Origin: CAVWDU01 sp963753815
GTDB taxonomy: Bacteria; Pseudomonadota; Gammaproteobacteria; Pseudomonadales; Halieaceae
DNA: 64,000 nt
Reading direction: 5' to 3'
NCBI GenBank assembly: GCA_963753815.1
Contig: CAVWDU010000007.1
Coordinates: forward strand, 372,001-436,000
The notes under the pieces are model-generated. The model was given only the letters and a program-made list of their open reading frames with translations, did no database searches and was not told the origin of the DNA. A program made the translations under genes and the position numbers. Shown here piece after piece: positions 38,626-48,427 of this stretch (positions are counted from its first letter, which is position 1; each line of letters starts with the position of its first letter).

Positions 38626-40758
38626 ATGAAACACCCGCTGGTGCTGTTCGGCCTGGGCCTCGTGCTCGGTGTCGCGGTCGCGCAGCTGTTCCCGAACCGT
38701 GCCGACCCGGGGTTGGCCGATAGCCGGCATGACGGGGGCTGGGTAGCCCCGCCCGAACCGCGGCCCGGTCGCCTGCAGCCTGCGCCGCCCGCTGCCGGTA
38801 ATACCGGGGAGGGATTCGGCAGGCGAGCCGACGTGTATGCGCTCGCCGGCCGCGCCGACCGCAATGAGATCGAGGCACTGCTTGACCAGCTGTCGACGCG
38901 GCGCGATTCCCCGGGGCGGCGCTTTTCCGCGCAGGCGCTGTTGTCCCGCTACCTGGAGATCGATCCGGAGGCCAGCCTGGCCTGGGCGCGCAAACTTCGA
39001 CTGCCCTCTTCCATATTCGCCGGCCTCTACGCCCAGTGGGCGGAGACGGACGCCGAGGCGGCCCTGTTCGGCCTCCGCTTCGAGACCGAACTCTCCGCCG
39101 TGCAGGCAATCGGGGATGCCCTGGTCGAAATGCTCGGTGGGAGTGAGGCGGCAATACAACGCGTCGCCGACGCGCTGCCGATGGACCTCGACCGGGCGAG
39201 CTTCATCGCCGGTGCGTATGCCGCGCTGGCGCGGCGCGAACCAGAGGGGACCTGGTTGCAGGTGACCGCACTGGCAGATCCCCAACTGCGCCTGCGGGCG
39301 CAGCAGCGGGTGGTGGCGGCGATCATGGAGCGCGACCCGGCGGCCGCCCTCGCCCGCGCCGGACAGATCGACGACCGCACCGTCCGTCAGGCGGCGAGCA
39401 AGGCGGTGCTTGATCGCTGGGTGCAACGCGATCCCGCTGCAACCCTCGAGTACCTGGCAAGCGTTGGTCCCGATGTGCCCATGGACTGGACCTATATCAC
39501 CGGCTCCGCCTACGCGGCGATCGCCGTTGCCGAGCCGATGTTATTGCTGCAGTCGATCGAGCGACTGCCGAGTGCCGATCGCGCCACCGCAAGGATGCAT
39601 GCGCTTAACCGCTGGGCCAAGATCGACCCTACGGCAGCGCTCAGTTACGCGGCCTCGCGACCGACGGGCGAGCAGCGCCGCTGGGCACTGACCACTGCGG
39701 GCCGGGCCTACGCTCGCATCGATGCCCAGGGGGCGCTGAACTGGGCGCTCAATGTACAGCCCCCCTCGGCCGGACTGGTCGGCACGGTGCTGGCGAGCGT
39801 CTCGGTCAAGAGCCCGGCGCAGGCCTTCGACATGGCCCGCGACCTGCAATCACCGGAAGCGCGAAGCCAGGCTGTGCAGCAGATCGCCATGCACCTGGCG
39901 TCCAACGGACAGGCCGCGATGGCTGCGGATCGCATCCTGGCCATGGCGGATGGCAACGCCCGCAGGGAGGCGCTGGGCATGCTGGGTGACGTCTGGGCGT
40001 CGCAGGATCCCGAAGCAGCGCTCAATTGGTACGCGGCCAACCAGTCGACACTGGGCGCGGAAGACGTGCAGCGCTTCACCGCCAATGCCATTCGGCGCAA
40101 TCCCCAGCAGGCGGCCCGGCTGATCGACCAGGTTGCCGCTGAACTGCGCCCCGAGTGGATGGGCCAGGTGGCGGCGGGCTTTGCTGAATCCGATCCCGCT
40201 GCCGCGCGGGCCTGGCTGAGCCGGTTCCAGGGGGAACCCGGGTACGACCGGGCCGCGGCCAATGTCGCCGTGCGCCGGGTCGGTGATGATCCTCGCGAAA
40301 TGATCGACCTGATGGCAACCATCAACGACCCACAGCTTGCCGGCCAGGTTGCCACCCGGGCGGCGCACGCCTGGGCGCGAACCGATCCGGCTGCAGCCGC
40401 TGAATGGGCCGCGAGCCTGGCGCAGGACAAAACCCGTTCTGATGCCGTCGCGCAGGTCGCGCAGGTCTGGTCCCGGCAGCAACCCGCGGCAGCACGCAGC
40501 TGGATCCTCGGCCTCGCCCGCGGCCTGCCGCGGGACGCGGCGATCACCAATTACCTGGCCGCCAATACCGGCGCCAACCCGGACGCCGGGGTATTGTCGG
40601 CCTACAGTTCCGACAACGCGCGGCAACTGGGCGTGCAACAGACGGTGTTCCGCCTCGCCCGCCAGGACCCTGAGGCCGCCCGGCAGTTGATCGATGAATA
40701 CCTGACCGATCCCACACTCCGGCAGCGGGCTGAGCAGGCGCTCGCGGCATCGCGATAG
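38626..40758 (+). CDS. Exported or anchored helical repeat protein (DPxAAxxWA repeats)
   Basis: 710 residues from the ATG at 38626, chosen because the membrane segment KHPLVLFGLGLVLGVAVAQL then lies at the N-terminus (a start at 38587 is possible). After a Pro-rich linker the whole chain consists of about 33-36-residue helical units each carrying a DPxAAxxWA-like core: DPEASLAWARKL, DPAAALARAGQI, DPAATLEYLASV, DPEAALNWYAAN, DPAAARAWLSRF, DPAAAAEWAASL. This is a TPR/HEAT-like solenoid seen also in planctomycete and verrucomicrobial proteins. Probably a periplasmic protein-binding scaffold; partner unknown, perhaps the divergent dihaem lipoprotein. Confidence 0.8.
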   Translation: MKHPLVLFGLGLVLGVAVAQLFPNRADPGLADSRHDGGWVAPPEPRPGRLQPAPPAAGNTGEGFGRRADVYALAGRADRNEIEALLDQLSTRRDSPGRRFSAQALLSRYLEIDPEASLAWARKLRLPSSIFAGLYAQWAETDAEAALFGLRFETELSAVQAIGDALVEMLGGSEAAIQRVADALPMDLDRASFIAGAYAALARREPEGTWLQVTALADPQLRLRAQQRVVAAIMERDPAAALARAGQIDDRTVRQAASKAVLDRWVQRDPAATLEYLASVGPDVPMDWTYITGSAYAAIAVAEPMLLLQSIERLPSADRATARMHALNRWAKIDPTAALSYAASRPTGEQRRWALTTAGRAYARIDAQGALNWALNVQPPSAGLVGTVLASVSVKSPAQAFDMARDLQSPEARSQAVQQIAMHLASNGQAAMAADRILAMADGNARREALGMLGDVWASQDPEAALNWYAANQSTLGAEDVQRFTANAIRRNPQQAARLIDQVAAELRPEWMGQVAAGFAESDPAAARAWLSRFQGEPGYDRAAANVAVRRVGDDPREMIDLMATINDPQLAGQVATRAAHAWARTDPAAAAEWAASLAQDKTRSDAVAQVAQVWSRQQPAAARSWILGLARGLPRDAAITNYLAANTGANPDAGVLSAYSSDNARQLGVQQTVFRLARQDPEAARQLIDEYLTDPTLRQRAEQALAASR

Positions 40759-40795
40759 TGGTCGCAAGTACGAAACGGCGTAGAAACAAGCCAGC

Positions 40796-42110
40796 TCATG
40801 ATCGCAGAGGGCCGCCCGTCATTCGACACAACCTCAGGTACCGTCGGCGCAAAGACTGCCTGTCTACGTCCGCCATCTTATCGCCCGTCCAGGTTTCCCA
40901 GATCAAGTCTCCCTGCGCCCGTATTGCTGCCAGCCGCTGCTCACGCCGGGTCAGTTCGGCCAGGTGCTGCAACGAGTCGAGCAGGCGCCTGGCGACCGGG
41001 ATGCTGCCATGCGACATCCGCCGGAGTGGTCCGTACACCGAATCGAGCACCTCGGGAAAATTGTATGAGCGAACCAGCAGGCGCTCGGCGCCGCTGCCGT
41101 CACGAACGACATCGCCCGGAAGGTCACGGTCAATGATATGAGCCAGTCCGGCGTAGAACCAGTCAATGCAGGTGATAGCAGTACCGGGGTCGTTGATCCC
41201 GGGTGACAAGGCCCTGGCCGCCACCTGGTTCAACTGGGAAATCGGGTAAGCGACATCCTGCACCGGCGTGCGAATGGGTCCTACGAGGAAACATCCCCTG
41301 ATCTCATCGAGTTGCGCGGCCAGCACATCCATGTCGCAACCCGAGACCCTGCAGAGACCGCTCGCATCCAGCAAAAAGTCACCGGGGCGTACCTCGACCC
41401 GGGCGACACAATCATACCGCTCGCACCAGTCAGCCAGGCCGGAATAATCCACACGTTGCAGGTAACCGATGCAGCCCGCCGTCACCGGGTAGGCCCCGGT
41501 GGCCGCGCGCCCGCCGGCGCCACGGCAGGGTGTCACGGCTGCGCTGTGCCAGGGATTCCACGGAGCAGAATTCCTTCATCACCTGGCTCAACTGGCTGCC
41601 AATGCGTTGTATGATCTGGTCAGCCTGGAGGTCGGTCGCAGTGCGATGAATGAATTGAATGAACGCGCCCAACGCAATGATTATGAGCCCGAGGCCGACC
41701 GCCACCGTAATCTGTGGTTGGTCGGTATCTGTATAGCTGAAAATCGTAACCAGGCCGTAAACGGAGGTTCCGAGATAGATGCCAAGGCTCACCTTACCCC
41801 CCGGGCCTTCCAGGAACTGACGCAATACCCTGGGTCCGTACTGCCCACTGGTGAGCGATAGAGCGACCATCGTAATGGAGAACGCCACGCCGCCGACGCT
41901 GAGCACTGCACTGGTGATCACACCCAGCAGCTGACGAGCGGAATCCACAGTCATTACAAAAGAGCCGAACCCCGACACGGGCCCGCCCAGGTACCGCTCA
42001 AACTCAATAGTGGCAAGCGCCAACCCGAACATGAACAGGCAGATGATCGCCGGTATCGGCCAGATGCTGGCGTGGAAGCGGTCCACAAGCCAGTTCAGTG
42101 TGTTTCTCAC
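40796..42110 (-). pseudogene. DUF2254 membrane protein, one frameshift
   Basis: The first frame (start 42110) gives three or four membrane helices (WPIPAIICLFMFGLALATIE, ITSAVLSVGGVAFSITMVAL) with SGQYGPRVLRQFLEG, the signature of DUF2254. It loses sense after SLAQRSRDTLP near 41530. The next frame takes over with YPVTAGCIGYLQRVDYSGLA, VAARALSPGINDPGTAITCI and a normal end at 40796. Joined, the protein is about 435 residues, the family length. The change equals one inserted base, so the gene may be intact in the organism. Function of the family is unknown. Confidence 0.7.
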
Positions 42111-42522
42111 GCAGGCCTCCCCTATCGACAGTTGCTACGTTACGGCATTTGCAGGGAGCTAACCAGCGTCCCGGGCGAGCCGAAATCTTCTGAGGAAACT
42201 AAAACTGACTGCATGGGCAGGGGTGGGGCAAACGGAGACCGTGCAGGGCGTGTATACTTGAAAGATGGGGCATGGACCCGGACATCCGGCGCCATTATTG
42301 CACGCAACTACTGCAGGTTGCCCCACAGCCAGGGTGCGCAAGCCGTGGCCAGAGCGACCACAGCCTGAATGATGCGACACAGCCCGAAGCCTGCACGGCT
42401 GAGGACGTCACTCCCTGTAACGCCGTGTTCAGCCTCACTCGACCTGAGTCAGGTTGTATGCGCTCCTGCTGTCATTCAGCACCTCAGTCCAGCAGTTGCC
42501 AATCGCCAGGGGAGCGAACCCG
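42111..42522. other. Divergent intergenic region between DUF2254 and MscS genes
   Basis: 412 bases. A -10-like TATACT is at 42253-42258 without a good -35. A 13-base palindrome ACCTGA-G-TCAGGT is at 42442-42454, possibly an operator. A reading frame on the plus strand runs in from 42454 ahead of the MscS start but has no ribosome site. Nothing else recognised. Confidence 0.35.
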
Positions 42523-43389
42523 ATGAAGTTCATGGAACCACTGCAGCAAGCCCTTGGCGGAATGTGGATAGGATTCGTGCAGGCGTTGCCTCTGCTCGTC
42601 ATCGCACTGATAGTAATCGTGTTCACAGGCCTGCTCGCTCGTCTCGCGACGTCGCTTCTGGCGGCCTCACTGCGAAACTCACGATTCCGTACATCGCTGA
42701 AAGAACTCTTCGCCACTCTGATGCGGACCGTTATCTGGACGGTGGGAACGCTGATCGCTATCGCCGTGGTGTTTCCCAGCCTGACACCGGCCAAGTTGCT
42801 TACCGCGCTCGGACTCGGTTCGGTTGCGGTGGGGCTGGCGTTCAAGGATATCTTCGAGAACTTCTTCGCCGGCATACTGATTATGTTGCGGGCGCCGATG
42901 CGTATTGGCGACTACATTCACTGCCAGGGCGTAGAGGGGCGGGTAGAGAAAATCGCAGTGCGCGAAACGTATATACGCCAGGTGGACGATCAACTCGTCC
43001 TGCTACCCAACCGCTTCCTGTTCCAGAACCCCGTACATATCCGCACCGATAAATTGCTGCGCATGTACGAGATCGTGGTCGGCGTGGCCTATGGCGAAGA
43101 CATTGCCAACGCAGCCAGGGTGATCAAATCTGCCGTGGGTTCCCTCGATACGATCGACCAGGAAAAGCCGGTTGATGTATTCGCTCGGGAGTTCAACTCA
43201 TCTTCCGTAGATTTTACGGTGCGATGGTGGGCGCAATCACGCCCCATCGATATGCATCGAACGCGCGACACGGTTATCACGGCAATCAAGACTGCCCTTG
43301 ACGAGGCCGGTATCGAGATACCGTTCCCCTATCGTACACTCACGTTCAAAGAACCGCTTGAGATCAACGCGCTCGACGACGTCGATTGA
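42523..43389 (+). CDS. Small MscS-family mechanosensitive channel
   Basis: 288 residues from the ATG at 42523, preceded by AGGGGAG. Three membrane helices (residues 18-105), the pore helix LGLGSVAVGLAFKDIFENFF, then the beta domain with MRIGDYIHCQGVEGRVEKIA and QVDDQLVLLPNRFLFQNPV. The size equals E. coli MscS. It opens on membrane stretch to release osmolytes. Base composition is slightly less GC-rich than neighbours. Confidence 0.92.
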   Translation: MKFMEPLQQALGGMWIGFVQALPLLVIALIVIVFTGLLARLATSLLAASLRNSRFRTSLKELFATLMRTVIWTVGTLIAIAVVFPSLTPAKLLTALGLGSVAVGLAFKDIFENFFAGILIMLRAPMRIGDYIHCQGVEGRVEKIAVRETYIRQVDDQLVLLPNRFLFQNPVHIRTDKLLRMYEIVVGVAYGEDIANAARVIKSAVGSLDTIDQEKPVDVFAREFNSSSVDFTVRWWAQSRPIDMHRTRDTVITAIKTALDEAGIEIPFPYRTLTFKEPLEINALDDVD

Positions 43390-43533
43390 GTGAGCATTAA
43401 CTTTTTATGCGATATGCTGTGCGCGCCACGATAGGGAATACATCGTATCGAGCGTTGACAGCGAGGACCGACAGCGGCAAAGAACAGGGCAGTGAAACTG
43501 GCCGCAGCGCATCTGAGGACTTCTGAGTAGACT

Positions 43534-43968
43534 ATGACTATTACTATCGCCTGCAATAATTGTCTGGCTAAAAACCGGATTCCTGATGAGCGTATCGGTG
43601 ATGGGCCAAAGTGCGGCAGGTGCAAACAACCGCTTTTCGAGGGCATGCCTCTTGAGCTGACAGGGGCGAAAGCCAGGGCCATTATTGATGGCACCGATAT
43701 CCCAGTGGTCATTGATTGCTGGGCACCCTGGTGCGGGCCGTGCCGCAGTTTTGCACCTGTGTTCGAGCAGGCAGCGAGGGAGCTTGAGCCCCGTCTTCGC
43801 TTCGCCAAACTGGATACCGAGCAACATCCGGCCCTGGCCGGGGAATGGGGCATTCGCTCCATCCCTACTCTGATAGTCCTCCACGAAGGCGAAGTGGCGG
43901 CCCGCATCTCCGGGGCCATGTCGCTACCGCAGTTCAAACAGTGGCTGACAGAGCAGGGGCTGATCTGA
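43534..43968 (+). CDS. trxC: Thioredoxin 2 (zinc-containing)
   Basis: 144 residues, cytosolic protein-disulfide reductase. The N-terminal zinc module has two pairs CNNC (Cys7/Cys10) and CGRC (Cys27/Cys30); the thioredoxin domain follows with WAPWCGPC (Cys67/Cys70) and the cis-Pro in IRSIPTLIVL. This arrangement is specific to TrxC, which is typically induced by oxidative stress. It stands alone, 144 bp after the MscS gene. Confidence 0.95.
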   Translation: MTITIACNNCLAKNRIPDERIGDGPKCGRCKQPLFEGMPLELTGAKARAIIDGTDIPVVIDCWAPWCGPCRSFAPVFEQAARELEPRLRFAKLDTEQHPALAGEWGIRSIPTLIVLHEGEVAARISGAMSLPQFKQWLTEQGLI

Positions 43969-43969
43969 T

Positions 43970-44230
43970 TCAGGCTATAGTGCCGGAAACCAGCATCTCG
44001 CTGAACAGTGCGAAACAAAACCCGATAACTGCTCCCAGCGGCGGTGCCCAGTGACGCTCCAACGTCGCCTGGGGGGCAATGTCCTGGAAGAGCAGGTAGA
44101 GAATGCCCCCTGCCGCCACTACCATGATCATACCCAGCGCCCAGGGCTGGCCACCCAGCAGGAAGTAACCCGCCAGCCCCGCGGCGGGGCCAAGTGGGAC
44201 CAGTGCAGCCATCACCGACAGCGTCTTCAT
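43970..44230 (-). pseudogene. C-terminal remnant of a ZIP-family metal transporter
   Basis: About 86 residues starting MKTLSVMAALVPLGPAAGLA and continuing GMIMVVAAGGILYLLFQDIA, PQATLERHWAPPLGAVIGFC, which match the last three membrane helices of ZIP permeases (the xxYLxxxDIxP segment). The N-terminal helices with the HxxxE metal site that should precede are missing: upstream sequence belongs to a DUF1272 relic. Probably non-functional. Confidence 0.5.
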
Positions 44231-44451
44231 CCTCGCCTGCCCGTTATCTTCCAGCTCCCGCCTTCTGGGCCTACCCTCTGCGTAGAGGTGGGATAGCGAT
44301 TCAGCAGTCTGGCGGGCCGCACCGGGCGGGGCACCAGTTCGCCAACGCAATTGGGGCAGGTCGCATCAATCGATGCCGCGCACTGCGGACAGAAGGTCCA
44401 CTCGAAGCTGCAGGTCATCGCCCTGCTGGCAGGTGGCAGGTCCGCATGACA
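44227..44451 (-). pseudogene. DUF1272 protein remnant (5' end degraded)
   Basis: The frame reads RCHADLPPASRAMTCSFEWT, FCPQCAASIDATCPNCVGEL, VPRPVRPARLLNRYPTSTQR, which closely fits the small zinc-binding DUF1272 proteins (normally about 75-85 residues). The usual start MLExRPNCE before CHADLPP cannot be found in frame; only RS or unrelated codons precede, then a stop. An internal ATG at 44418 would give a protein lacking the first zinc ligands. Partial function cannot be excluded. Confidence 0.5.
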
Positions 44452-44526
44452 GCGGCTTGACCGCGCAGTGACCTTCGACCATGCTCACCGGAGTTGACCC
44501 GCCGCCCCCTCAAAGGAGATCGCGAC

Positions 44527-45483
44527 ATGCGCAAGACCCTCATTCTGAGCCTGGTATTGTCGATGTTGGCCCTGCCCACGACAGTGCTGGCCGATGATTC
44601 GACATCTCGAAAAGCGGTACTGGTGACCGGCGCCAGTTCCGGCATCGGCCTGAAGGTGGCGCAGAAACTGGCCGCCAACGGCTTTTACGTCTATGCCGGC
44701 GCGCGTAAATCCGAAGACCTCAAACGCCTGGATGCGATGGAGAACATCAGCTCGGTGCGGCTGGACGTCACCGTCCAGGACGAGATCGACGCCGCAGTCG
44801 ACTTTGTGAAAAAGCAGGGGCGCGGGTTATGGGGCCTGGTCAACAACGCCGGCGTGGCGTTCTATGCGCCCCTGGTTGACGGGCCGGAATCAGATCTCAT
44901 GCTGACGATGGAAGTGAACGTGATCGGGCCCTATCGCGTCAACCGGGCCTTCCTGCCCCTGCTCATGGAAAGCAAGGGCCGGACCACCGTGATCAGCTCA
45001 ATTTCGGCCTTCATTCCCGGCCGGTCCGGCAGTTATAGCATGAGCAAAAGCGCGGTTGAGGCCTACACCGATACACTGGCCAATGAACTTGCAGGAAGCG
45101 GCGTCCATGTCAGTGCCGTGCAGCCGGGCGCCTTTAAATCCAGGATCGTGGAGAAACTCAAGGACCGCGCACTATCGCACGCCGCAGAGGGCACCATGGA
45201 TCTGGACGAAGAGACCCGCGCGAGCCTGAAAAAATCCGCGGCCGCCCGTGAGGCGATGAAAGAGCCCGACGCGGTCGCCCAGGCCGTTCTCTCGCTGATG
45301 ACCAGCGACGAGCCGCAGCGCCGTTACATGGTGACGCCGAACGAGGAACAGGCTCACCTGACCATACGTTCAGCCATGCAGCGCCTGCTCGAACTCAACA
45401 CGGGGCAACCGTATGCCTACGACCGCGACGGGCTTGTCGAACTGCTGGATGAGCTGTTGAAGACGCAACAACCCGATGCGTGA
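44527..45483 (+). CDS. Short-chain dehydrogenase/reductase with signal peptide
   Basis: 318 residues from the ATG at 44527 (AAGGAG 8 bases upstream). The Rossmann motif VTGASSGIG lies near residues 33-41, NNAG near 108, the catalytic Ser in VISSIS and YSMSK near 170 (Tyr-x3-Lys). It resembles classical SDRs of the retinol/hydroxysteroid type. Oddly, the first 23 residues (RKTLILSLVLSMLALPTTVLA) form an apparent Sec signal peptide, so this NAD(P)-dependent enzyme seems exported or membrane-attached. An ATG further downstream would disrupt the fold, so the leader is probably real. Confidence 0.88.
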   Translation: MRKTLILSLVLSMLALPTTVLADDSTSRKAVLVTGASSGIGLKVAQKLAANGFYVYAGARKSEDLKRLDAMENISSVRLDVTVQDEIDAAVDFVKKQGRGLWGLVNNAGVAFYAPLVDGPESDLMLTMEVNVIGPYRVNRAFLPLLMESKGRTTVISSISAFIPGRSGSYSMSKSAVEAYTDTLANELAGSGVHVSAVQPGAFKSRIVEKLKDRALSHAAEGTMDLDEETRASLKKSAAAREAMKEPDAVAQAVLSLMTSDEPQRRYMVTPNEEQAHLTIRSAMQRLLELNTGQPYAYDRDGLVELLDELLKTQQPDA

Positions 45484-45582
45484 TACCGGGTTCGCTATCG
45501 CGGGCAGTCTGTCGGGCTGGATGACAGGCAGGCAATCGTAAGGCCACGACGGCCGCTAACATGGCTTCACGGAGGATTCAGC

Positions 45583-46443
45583 ATGAAAGGATGTTCTTCA
45601 ACTGCCCGTCTACTGGCGGCAACCACCCTGGCGCTTACCGCGGCCTGTGCAGCACCGCCGGTCGAGGATGTCTCGGACCGCCCCGTGCCGGTTGCGGATC
45701 TCGGGGATTCAGATTATTACTACGCGCAGTGCAACGGCAGGGTGCAGAATCTGCGGGATGTGCTCGCACCTATCGTGGCGGATATGAGCGCGCAAAAAAT
45801 TCCCTACAGCCAGACCCCCGCCAACGAATGGCGGGACTGCTCGGGCAACTTCCTGCGGCTTTCCAGCTACCTCGCATCCGCCTGCCCGGAGAATGGCCGC
45901 TACCTGGCGGCACCCCCCGGGATCAGCGACTACAGGCCGGGCGCCAATAACGTTGCACCCGATGCCGATCTTCCTGGACGTGCGTCGCGCGACCTCGCCA
46001 GGTGGTACCAGCAGCAGGGCCGGTTCAAGCCCATCTACTACGACGGGGTGAGTACCCCCTCGGAACGCCCGCAAGACCTGGTCGCCAACCGGCACCTCAT
46101 CCGCCCGGGCGCGGTGCTCTGGTTCTCCCTGGACCGGCCCCGGTCGGCAGACGGCCTGGAGGGCCTCTTCACCAAGCGTGTATCCCGTGGGCCGCACATC
46201 AATCACATGGGCACGGTCACCGAAGTCACCCGGGACGATAACGGGGAGGTCATCAGTTATGCGATGTACCATGGCCGCTCGACAGGAAAACCCGGATCAG
46301 TCACCCGCGCTCACTTCTGGACCTGGCCGGAAAGCTATCTCGCCAACGGCAGCAAGGAGTACCCCTCTTTCGGCTACTGGAAACAGTATCTGGTTGGCGT
46401 TGGCACCATCGTCCCGGTGGTCAGTTCACCCGGTTCCGGCTAA
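45583..46443 (+). CDS. Lipoprotein with NlpC/P60-like features
   Basis: 286 residues; lipobox ALTAAC (Cys22). The segment EWRDCSGNFLRLSSYLASAC resembles the catalytic Cys helix of NlpC/P60 or CHAP amidases (DCSG-x-F), and GAVLWFSLDRP then GPHINHMGTVTEVTRD the following strand and His. Between them sits an insert unlike standard members. It is plausibly a cell-wall or amide hydrolase at the outer membrane; the assignment is by motif only. Monocistronic, with a GGAGGATTCAGC ribosome site. Confidence 0.6.
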   Translation: MKGCSSTARLLAATTLALTAACAAPPVEDVSDRPVPVADLGDSDYYYAQCNGRVQNLRDVLAPIVADMSAQKIPYSQTPANEWRDCSGNFLRLSSYLASACPENGRYLAAPPGISDYRPGANNVAPDADLPGRASRDLARWYQQQGRFKPIYYDGVSTPSERPQDLVANRHLIRPGAVLWFSLDRPRSADGLEGLFTKRVSRGPHINHMGTVTEVTRDDNGEVISYAMYHGRSTGKPGSVTRAHFWTWPESYLANGSKEYPSFGYWKQYLVGVGTIVPVVSSPGSG

Positions 46444-46927
46444 CAGGTCGCGTTCCTTTCAACAGGCGCAGTGGCACAGTGAGTCAGCGGTAACGCAGCA
46501 GTGCAGCAGTCATAGGCTGTACCCGTAAATAGCGCTGCTCGCGCACCTGGCGGCTCTATTCACGTATCCGGTGAGCTGCCGAAGTAGGCAGCCGGGACCA
46601 GGTCGATGTCGTCCACTTCCATCACCCGCTCACTGCGCGCAACGATCTCCCCGGAGCTGGCGCTGACCGCGATAACTGCATTGCGGCGGGGGAGACCGAT
46701 CAGCAGCCGATCACCGCGCAGCGTGGCGTCATCTTCAGAACGTAAGACATAGCTTCCAGCATAGAAGCGTTTGGCCGGCCACGTACAGGCGTGCCAAAAA
46801 AATCGTCGGCCCGCACGGAGAGCGATTCTGGCTGCGTCAGGTCTGCCGAGGAACGCTCCACTGCGCCGGAGCGTCCTCGGGGTCACAACGCACCAACGAG
46901 CACTGCGCCAATACGACGTTGCGGGCC
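46444..46927. other. Degenerate stretch between lipoprotein and hydrolase genes
   Basis: 484 bases. On the minus strand 46560-46800 a coding-like piece (LRGDRLLIGLPRRNAVIAVS, then MEVDDIDLVPAAYFGSSPDT) looks like the tail of a larger protein, perhaps a beta-propeller enzyme, but its upstream part has no protein-like sequence. I treat it as a possible gene end whose body has been lost. Nothing else is seen. Confidence 0.35.
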
Positions 46928-48397
46928 TTATTTACCGATGTCGGAACCGGCCGCATCGCGGCGCAGCCTCGCCGCCTCGGGCCGCAACAGGAAGCCTTCC
47001 TTCTGCGACCGCTTGACGGCGCGCGCCATCTGCGACACATAGGAACCGTGATTGCGATAGCGCCTGTCCAGGTCCGCCGGGGAGAACGGATCGAAACCAC
47101 CGAACAGGAAACAGAAGCCGGGGCCGGTGTTCGTCGGCAGGTAGGTCCCGAGCGGCACCTGCAGCAGCGGCGGCTGAATACCCCCGATGGCGTTGCCGTC
47201 CCCATTGAGAACGATGCGCACGTTCGGCGTCGTCTCGAGCTCGAGGAAGCGGCTTGCAGGCGGCATCTGGCCCGCATCTATCCAGCGGTCAAGCCGATCC
47301 AGCAGCGCCGACTGCACGTCACCGATGATCACCGGGTTGTAGGGAACAGCCGGACTCGGGCAGAAGCTTGGGGGCAGGCCCAGGTCGCGCACCAGGGCCT
47401 GCCCGCCAACCTCGTTGATCCGGGCATCGACGTGAGACCCGCCCGCCATCTCATAAAAGCGCAGCCATGGGTTATCAGCCTCAGATTGACGTACGGTGTA
47501 GGATGGGAAGTTCACGACCTCGGTCTGGGTCTGAAAGCGCATGGTCGGCACTGAGGAGTAGAGGAAATTTCGCGGGTCGCCATCGGCAAGGTTTTCCGGC
47601 GTACTCGCCGTTGGACCCGTCACATGCTTGGCGTTGTCGCCACCTGCGGAGATGAAGTAACCGTCGATCAGCGGCTCCCCGCCCGGGGACCTGGCAGCCT
47701 CGTGAAAGGAGTTAACGTAGGTCACCTGATACGCCGCCGACTGGGAGTAACCCACCATGACAATTCGCTCCACGTCATAGCCCGCCAGGGGATTACCGGG
47801 CGCCCCCGGTGTCTTGAGCATCAGCGCCGTCTGGCTCAGCATGTCCCAGACCTGCCCGAACCCCGGCATGGCCAGGTTTGCATAGCGCTCGCCATTGCGC
47901 TGCACCAGCGGCCAGTTGCTCCAGCCATCACGCAGGAAGTCGACCGTCACCGGTTTCGTCGACATCCCCACCCAAGCGGCACCCTCCCGGGTGATGTACT
48001 CAAAGGTGGATTGCCAGATAGGGTCGCCGTCCCAGCCCGCGGTCGCGTTGAGCACCTCGTAATACACCGTACCATTGAAGCGTTTCGGGTCCGCAGGCTT
48101 ACGCACGAGTATACGGGTCGCATAGGGCGTGTAGGCTTCGATCACCTCCACTCGCGGGGAGTCGTCGACGTATCCGTAGATGTCAGCCATACCCGACACC
48201 TGGTACTCCTGTTCGACATAGCCGCTCTCGGCCAGGTCCATAAACCAGGCGATGAACGGCGTCGACCGGGTTTCAGGGTCACCCTCCACCACCGGCAATA
48301 GCTGCGACGTGGGCAGTACATCGGGTGCGGCTATCCCCGAGGTTGCGATGAGAGCGACCAACAAGGTTGCAGGCAAAACAGTATATGAATTGTTCAT
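46928..48397 (-). CDS. Exported alpha/beta-hydrolase domain protein
   Basis: 489 residues from the ATG at 48397 with GGGAGG upstream. Signal peptide (LPATLLVALIATSGIAAP). The nucleophile elbow is GYSQSA within DVERIVMVGYSQSAAYQVTY near residue 215. Other parts include RFNGTVYYEVLNATAGWDGD, FEYITREGAAWVGMSTKPVT and the late YEMAGGSHVDAR with the catalytic His. This is the large alpha/beta hydrolase domain family found in exported bacterial proteins of unknown substrate. A VOC relic lies just upstream. Confidence 0.82.
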   Translation of the reverse strand: MNNSYTVLPATLLVALIATSGIAAPDVLPTSQLLPVVEGDPETRSTPFIAWFMDLAESGYVEQEYQVSGMADIYGYVDDSPRVEVIEAYTPYATRILVRKPADPKRFNGTVYYEVLNATAGWDGDPIWQSTFEYITREGAAWVGMSTKPVTVDFLRDGWSNWPLVQRNGERYANLAMPGFGQVWDMLSQTALMLKTPGAPGNPLAGYDVERIVMVGYSQSAAYQVTYVNSFHEAARSPGGEPLIDGYFISAGGDNAKHVTGPTASTPENLADGDPRNFLYSSVPTMRFQTQTEVVNFPSYTVRQSEADNPWLRFYEMAGGSHVDARINEVGGQALVRDLGLPPSFCPSPAVPYNPVIIGDVQSALLDRLDRWIDAGQMPPASRFLELETTPNVRIVLNGDGNAIGGIQPPLLQVPLGTYLPTNTGPGFCFLFGGFDPFSPADLDRRYRNHGSYVSQMARAVKRSQKEGFLLRPEAARLRRDAAGSDIGK

Positions 48398-48427
48398 GCG
48401 ACGTACCTCCCGTTATTTATCAATCGG

